Source: Rhizobiales bacterium UBA697
Lineage (GTDB): Bacteria > Pseudomonadota > Alphaproteobacteria > Rhizobiales > Ancalomicrobiaceae
Length of the DNA: 5,337 nucleotides
Assembly (NCBI GenBank): GCA_002298965.1
Contig: DBMN01000148.1
Coordinates: 343-5,679, forward strand
Reading direction: 5' to 3'
Positions within the stretch are counted from its first letter, which is position 1. Each line of letters starts with the position of its first letter. The notes under the pieces are model-generated. The model was not told where the DNA came from, did no database searches, and worked only from the letters and a program-made list of their open reading frames with translations. Of this stretch, positions 1 to 5,337 are shown one piece after another. A program made the position numbers and the translations under genes.

Positions 1-288
1 GCGCGGATGCGTGGTCTCGCCGTGCTGCTCGGCCGGATGACGGCGGCGGAGAAGGTCGCGACCTATCTTCTCGGCGCGGTCGAGGAGACCGACGGCAGCT
101 GCGTGCTGCGTCTGACCCGCGGCGAGATCGCCGACCACCTCGGCCTCACCATCGAGACGGTCAGCCGCAACTTCTCGATCATGAAGAAGTCCGGCCTGAT
201 CGAAGAGAGCCGCGGCGTCCTCGTCGTGCGCGACATGGCGGCGATGGAACTGGTCGCCAATCGCGGCACGACCGAGCCGGACGCCTGA
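1..288 (+). CDS. CRP/FNR-family transcriptional regulator, C-terminal part (5' end outside window)
   Basis: This is the DNA-binding end of a CRP/FNR-superfamily transcription factor. The frame is open from the first base of the window, and the first ATG (position 7) lies within sequence typical of the end of the dimerisation helix (LLGRMTAAEKVATYLL). That ATG is therefore internal and the true start lies upstream. About 95 residues are visible. A winged helix-turn-helix follows at fragment residues 37-67 (LTRGEIADHLGLTIETVSR, then the wing region KKSGLI). Its recognition helix carries E52, S55 and R56, the E-x-x-S-R pattern that FNR and FixK proteins use to read TTGAT half-sites. The TGA stop is at 286-288. 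The N-terminal sensor domain is not visible, so I cannot tell an iron-sulfur FNR/FnrL (cysteine-bearing) from a FixK, DNR or haem-binding relative. It converges on the c-di-GMP gene at 376. The family is secure; the subfamily is not. Confidence 0.9.
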   Translation, partial: ARMRGLAVLLGRMTAAEKVATYLLGAVEETDGSCVLRLTRGEIADHLGLTIETVSRNFSIMKKSGLIEESRGVLVVRDMAAMELVANRGTTEPDA

Positions 289-340
289 GACCGGTCAAGA
301 GACCGTCCCGTCGACCGGGGCGGCCTCGGCGGCGGTTTCC

Positions 341-367
341 GGGGCGATCCGGCGCGCGCGGCGCCCC
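341..367. terminator. GC-rich imperfect hairpin between convergent genes, possible terminator
   Basis: Arms GGGGCG (341-346) and CGCCCC (362-367) pair, with an inner CCG/CGG pair (349-351 with 359-361), a two-base bulge at 347-348 and a seven-base GC loop. It lies in the 87-base gap between the two convergent stop codons, where termination for both genes is expected. Neither strand has a T tract after the stem, so it is not a canonical intrinsic terminator. It may be chance pairing in GC-rich DNA, or a stem that protects mRNA ends. Confidence 0.25.
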
Positions 368-375
368 TCGCGTCG

Positions 376-2262
376 TCACATCGCTTCCCGGCGAGCGGGC
401 GCGTGGTGGAAGGCCGGGGCAATGCCGAAGGCCTCGGCGAAGGCGGACGCCGGCATCGGCTTGCCGAAAAAATAGCCCTGCCCTTCCCGGCATCCCTGGT
501 GCAGCAGGTCGTCGCGTTCGGCCTCCTCCTCGATGCCCTCGGCGATCGTGTCGAGATCGAAGGCCCGCGCGATGTCGAGGATCGCCCGGACCACCGAGGC
601 GTCCTTGCCCGAGGTCAGCATGCCGGTGACGAAGGACCGGTCGATCTTGATGCGGGTCAGCGGGTAGCTCTTCAGCAGGCTGAGCGAGGCGAAACCGGTT
701 CCGAAGTCGTCGACGGCGAGGCCGACGCCGTGGGCGCGGAGCCGGCCCAACCGATCGAGGACGACCTCGTCGAGGCCGAGGGCGATGTTCTCGGTGATCT
801 CGAGCTCGAGCGCGTCGGCGGGCAGACCGTGACGATCGAGCGCCTCGATCACCTCGGACGCGAGGTCGCCGACGCGGAACTGGGCGGCGAACAGGTTGAC
901 GCCGATGCGGAAGTCCGCCGCGCCGTGGCGACGCCAGAAGGCCGCCTGGGCGCAGGCCTGATCGAGCACCCAGGATCCGACCGTCGCGGCGAGAGGGCCG
1001 CGTTCGAGGGCCGGCAGGAAGGCGGCGGGGGCGAGGAGCCCGCGCTGCGGGTGGAGCCAGCGGATCAGCGCCTCGGCGCCGGTCAGGGCACCGTCGGTCA
1101 GGCGGACCTGCGGCTGATAGAAGAGCAGGAACTCGCCCGCCTTGACTGCCCGGTGGATCTCCATGCCGTAGAGGCGCCGTGCCGCGGCCTCCATGCGCAG
1201 CGCCGGTTCGAAGGCGAAGGACCTTCCGCGCCCGTCGGTCTTTGCCCGGAACAGCGCGAGATCGGCGTTGCCGAGCAGTTCCATCGGGTTCTTGGTGTGG
1301 AGCGGGGCGAGCGCGACGCCGCAACTGGCGGCGACGTGGATCTCCTGTCCGTCGATGACGATCGGCCGGGCGACGTCGTCGTTGATCGCGTCGGAAACCG
1401 CCATGACGGCCGCGGGTTCGGCCACGCCGCGCAGCAGGATCGCGAACTCGTCGCCGCCGATCCGCGCCGCCGTGTCGCCCTCGCCGGTGCGGCGTTCGAG
1501 CCGCGCGGCCACTTCGCGCAGGATGCCGTCGCCGACGGCGTGTCCGAGCGTGTCGTTGACGTCCTTGAAGCCGTCGAGATCGATCATCACCACGGCGGCG
1601 GGCGTCGCCGCCGCCAGCGTCTCCTCGACCAGCCGGAAGAAGCGGCCGCGATTGGCGAGACCGGTGAGGACGTCGAAATCGGCGAGCCGGAGGAGTTCCG
1701 CCGTGTCGCGGCGCGCCGCCGCCGCGTCGTCCGGACGTTCGGTGCGAACCGCCGATCCGGCGGCGACCTCGATGCGCCGCAGCTCGAGCCTGTCCGACGC
1801 CATCAGCGCCAGTTCGCGCAGGCGATCCGCGTCGTCGCGCGAGAACTCCGGGTGGGGCCGGCCGTCGATCACGCAGAGCGCGCCGAGCGGCTGGCCGCAG
1901 GACGAGACCAGGGGTACGCCGGCGTAGAAGCGCAGTCCGGCCGGGCCGGTGACCAGCGGATTGTCGTGGAAGCGCTCGTCGCGGGTCGCATCGGGAACGA
2001 TCATGACGCCGTCGCCGGCGATGGCATGCGCGCAGAAGGACACGTCGCGCCGCATGTCGACCTCGCCGATGCCGACGCTGGCGGCGAAGAAGACGTGGTC
2101 CGAACCGATCATGTTCACCGCGGCGACGGGCATGTCGAAGATGCGGGCGGCGATGCGCACGACCGAGTCGAGGCTGGGCAGCGGGCGTTCGTCCCCCAGG
2201 CCGTATTCGGACAGGGCCCTCAGTCGATCAGTCTCGGTCGGCAAGATCGGGGGACACTTCAT
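376..2262 (-). CDS. GAF-GGDEF-EAL protein: cyclic-di-GMP cyclase/phosphodiesterase
   Basis: This is a 628-residue c-di-GMP turnover enzyme. I chose the ATG at 2262-2260 because GGGAGGG lies six bases upstream; a longer reading from 2325 adds 21 residues with no comparable site. Residues ~15-160 are a GAF sensor domain (SFCAHAI, then VPDATRDERFHDNPLV, RFYAGVPL and GALCVID). A helical linker leads to DVLTGLANR (197-205), which opens the GGDEF domain. There D228 and the intact GGDEF at 269-273 supply the expected metal and substrate residues. The RxxD inhibitory site is GEGD (260-263), so its arginine is missing. The EAL domain (~365-610) has E397 of EAL, N456, E488, D518-D519 in DDFGTG, K539 and E575, spaced as in active phosphodiesterases. 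By family knowledge it could both make c-di-GMP from GTP and hydrolyse it to pGpG; net direction cannot be read from sequence. No signal peptide or membrane segment is apparent, so it is probably cytoplasmic. The GAF ligand is unknown. The gene appears monocistronic. Confidence 0.95.
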   Translation of the reverse strand: MKCPPILPTETDRLRALSEYGLGDERPLPSLDSVVRIAARIFDMPVAAVNMIGSDHVFFAASVGIGEVDMRRDVSFCAHAIAGDGVMIVPDATRDERFHDNPLVTGPAGLRFYAGVPLVSSCGQPLGALCVIDGRPHPEFSRDDADRLRELALMASDRLELRRIEVAAGSAVRTERPDDAAAARRDTAELLRLADFDVLTGLANRGRFFRLVEETLAAATPAAVVMIDLDGFKDVNDTLGHAVGDGILREVAARLERRTGEGDTAARIGGDEFAILLRGVAEPAAVMAVSDAINDDVARPIVIDGQEIHVAASCGVALAPLHTKNPMELLGNADLALFRAKTDGRGRSFAFEPALRMEAAARRLYGMEIHRAVKAGEFLLFYQPQVRLTDGALTGAEALIRWLHPQRGLLAPAAFLPALERGPLAATVGSWVLDQACAQAAFWRRHGAADFRIGVNLFAAQFRVGDLASEVIEALDRHGLPADALELEITENIALGLDEVVLDRLGRLRAHGVGLAVDDFGTGFASLSLLKSYPLTRIKIDRSFVTGMLTSGKDASVVRAILDIARAFDLDTIAEGIEEEAERDDLLHQGCREGQGYFFGKPMPASAFAEAFGIAPAFHHAPARREAM

Positions 2263-2268
2263 GAAATT

Positions 2269-2275
2269 CCCTCCC
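2269..2275 (-). promoter_or_regulatory. Shine-Dalgarno site that fixes the start of the c-di-GMP gene
   Basis: On the minus strand GGGAGGG is followed by six bases and then the ATG at 2262-2260. This is close to an ideal ribosome binding site and is the reason for choosing the 628-residue form over the upstream in-frame ATGs at 2325 and 2283. Confidence 0.8.
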
Positions 2276-2325
2276 GAAGGCATCGTGGCGGATCGATCGG
2301 AAACCCGGAATCGAGACCTCGGCAC

Positions 2326-2334
2326 ATCATATCA
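2326..2334 (-). promoter_or_regulatory. Extended -10 promoter candidate for the c-di-GMP gene
   Basis: Read on the minus strand, TGATATGAT matches an extended -10 element (TG-N-TATAAT) with five of six bases of the hexamer. It would give a leader of roughly 55-60 bases before the ATG at 2262. The hexamer about 17 bases upstream is a poor -35 match, which is tolerable for an extended -10. The overlapping TTGAT (2335-2331) is a half-site of the FNR type, but its partner half is absent. Confidence 0.4.
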
Positions 2335-2427
2335 AATCGTGATCGATACTCCTTTCCAGAAGTTCAACGGTCACACGCGCCATGAACGGCGAAAGACATC
2401 ACCGCGATCAGTAGAACGGACGAGCGC

Positions 2428-2457
2428 CTGACATTTCTACAGAACGGCCCGGAAAAT
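2428..2457 (+). promoter_or_regulatory. Sigma-70-type promoter candidate for acnA
   Basis: CTGACA at 2428-2433 matches the TTGACA -35 element at five of six positions. After an 18-base spacer, GAAAAT at 2452-2457 matches TATAAT at four of six. Transcription would start near 2464, leaving an acnA leader of about 140 bases. It lies in the AT-richer part of the intergenic region. The -10 match is modest, so this is a candidate only. Confidence 0.35.
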
Positions 2458-2469
2458 TACCCTACGTAA
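2457..2469. repeat. Small inverted repeat TTAC-N5-GTAA, possible operator
   Basis: TTAC (2457-2460) and GTAA (2466-2469) form a dyad with a five-base centre. It sits at the -10 to start region of the candidate acnA promoter, where a repressor would act. The arms are only four bases, so chance is a real alternative, and I do not recognise it as the site of a known iron or redox regulator. Confidence 0.2.
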
Positions 2470-2594
2470 CTATTGGTCGCGGTCGCCGATCGTTTGCCGG
2501 CGCGGCACCTCGGACGACACGAGACCGTGAAGCGGCCTGCGATCCGCGTCCGCGCGCCCCATATGAAAGGGAAAAGCCGCACTCCCCCCTCCCC

Positions 2595-2598
2595 GGAG
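2595..2598 (+). promoter_or_regulatory. Ribosome binding site of acnA
   Basis: GGAG at 2595-2598 lies seven bases before the acnA ATG and supports that start. A C-rich tract just upstream (2582-2594) includes CTCC at 2582-2585, which could weakly pair with this site; the stem would be only four pairs. Confidence 0.65.
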
Positions 2599-2605
2599 AC
2601 CGGAC

Positions 2606-5325
<2,720 letters not shown>

Positions 5326-5329
<4 letters not shown>

Positions 5330-5337
5330 ACGAGACC
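5326..5337 (+). CDS. Start of an unidentified gene overlapping acnA (3' end outside window)
   Basis: Only four codons are visible (Met-Asn-Glu-Thr). The start overlaps the acnA stop as ATGA, and a strong GGGGAGG site precedes it by six bases. That arrangement is typical of translationally coupled genes in one operon, so this product is probably made together with aconitase. Nothing can be said about its function from four residues. In related bacteria various small or secreted proteins follow acnA, but I cannot tell which, if any, this is. Confidence 0.6.

Larger units (their letters stand above)
2263..2605. promoter_or_regulatory. Divergent intergenic region between the c-di-GMP gene and acnA
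   Basis: These 343 bases separate two genes that point away from each other, so both promoters should lie here. The middle (about 2320-2475) is clearly richer in A and T than the coding DNA on either side, as expected for promoter DNA. It holds an extended -10 candidate on the minus strand, a -35/-10 candidate and a small inverted repeat on the plus strand, and four copies of AACGG. From 2476 to 2605 the sequence returns to high GC and probably forms the acnA leader. I find no tRNA, no clear riboswitch fold and no complete FNR box. No small gene in it has convincing support. Confidence 0.7.

Noticed and set aside
7..9. ATG at position 7 as the true start of the regulator
   Set aside because: The frame is open to the left edge, and the residues around this ATG belong to the helix joining the sensor and DNA-binding domains of CRP/FNR proteins, so a complete 93-residue protein is unlikely.
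179..1324. 381-codon minus-strand frame spanning the convergent gap and the 3' part of the c-di-GMP gene
   Set aside because: Arginine- and proline-rich translation typical of an out-of-frame read; it overlaps two well supported genes.
2291..2348. GATCGATC and TGATCGATA palindromes as operators
   Set aside because: GATC/CGATCG-like words are very common throughout this genome segment, including inside the coding regions, so two copies here carry little weight.
403..2385. 660-codon open frame on the plus strand, opposite the c-di-GMP gene
   Set aside because: Low-complexity composition without domains, antisense to a gene whose GAF, GGDEF and EAL motifs are all intact; it is a GC-driven shadow.
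2484..2502. CGCCG/CGGCG hairpin in the acnA leader as a riboswitch or attenuator
   Set aside because: The stem has only five pairs with a nine-base loop, there is no T tract, and no conserved riboswitch core is visible; such stems are expected by chance at this GC content.

Overview
This window looks like chromosomal DNA from a GC-rich alphaproteobacterium, probably of the Hyphomicrobiales/Rhizobiales type. The reasons are the very high GC content, the strong G/C preference at third codon positions, a monofunctional AcnA/IRP1-type aconitase of 907 residues, an FNR/FixK-type helix-turn-helix regulator, and a GAF-GGDEF-EAL protein of a form common in that group. The lineage is inferred from style and gene content, not from a database match.

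Layout, left to right. Positions 1-288 (+) hold the C-terminal part of a CRP/FNR-family regulator whose start lies outside the window. Positions 289-375 are a short spacer between convergent genes, with one GC-rich imperfect hairpin. Positions 376-2262 (-) hold a 628-residue cyclic-di-GMP enzyme with a GAF sensor, a GGDEF domain and an EAL domain. Positions 2263-2605 are a 343-base divergent intergenic region, visibly AT-richer in the middle, which must hold the promoters of both flanking genes. Positions 2606-5329 (+) hold a complete aconitate hydratase gene. Its stop overlaps the ATG of a further gene (5326 onward) by four bases, and the window ends after four codons of that gene.

How the parts relate. 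Aconitase is a core TCA-cycle enzyme with an oxygen- and iron-sensitive [4Fe-4S] cluster. The GAF-GGDEF-EAL protein should make and/or degrade c-di-GMP and so influence motility and surface growth. The truncated FNR-type protein would respond to oxygen or redox state, or act as a FixK-like relay. Gene order does not show that these work together: the regulator and the c-di-GMP gene converge, and the c-di-GMP gene and acnA diverge. The only clear operon-like link is acnA with the gene that follows it.

I see no mobile element, CRISPR array, tRNA or rRNA, and no convincing sign of a new system. Most of the window is ordinary housekeeping and signalling sequence. The points worth a second look are the degenerate inhibitory site in the GGDEF domain, the signals in the divergent promoter region, and the translationally coupled gene at the right edge.
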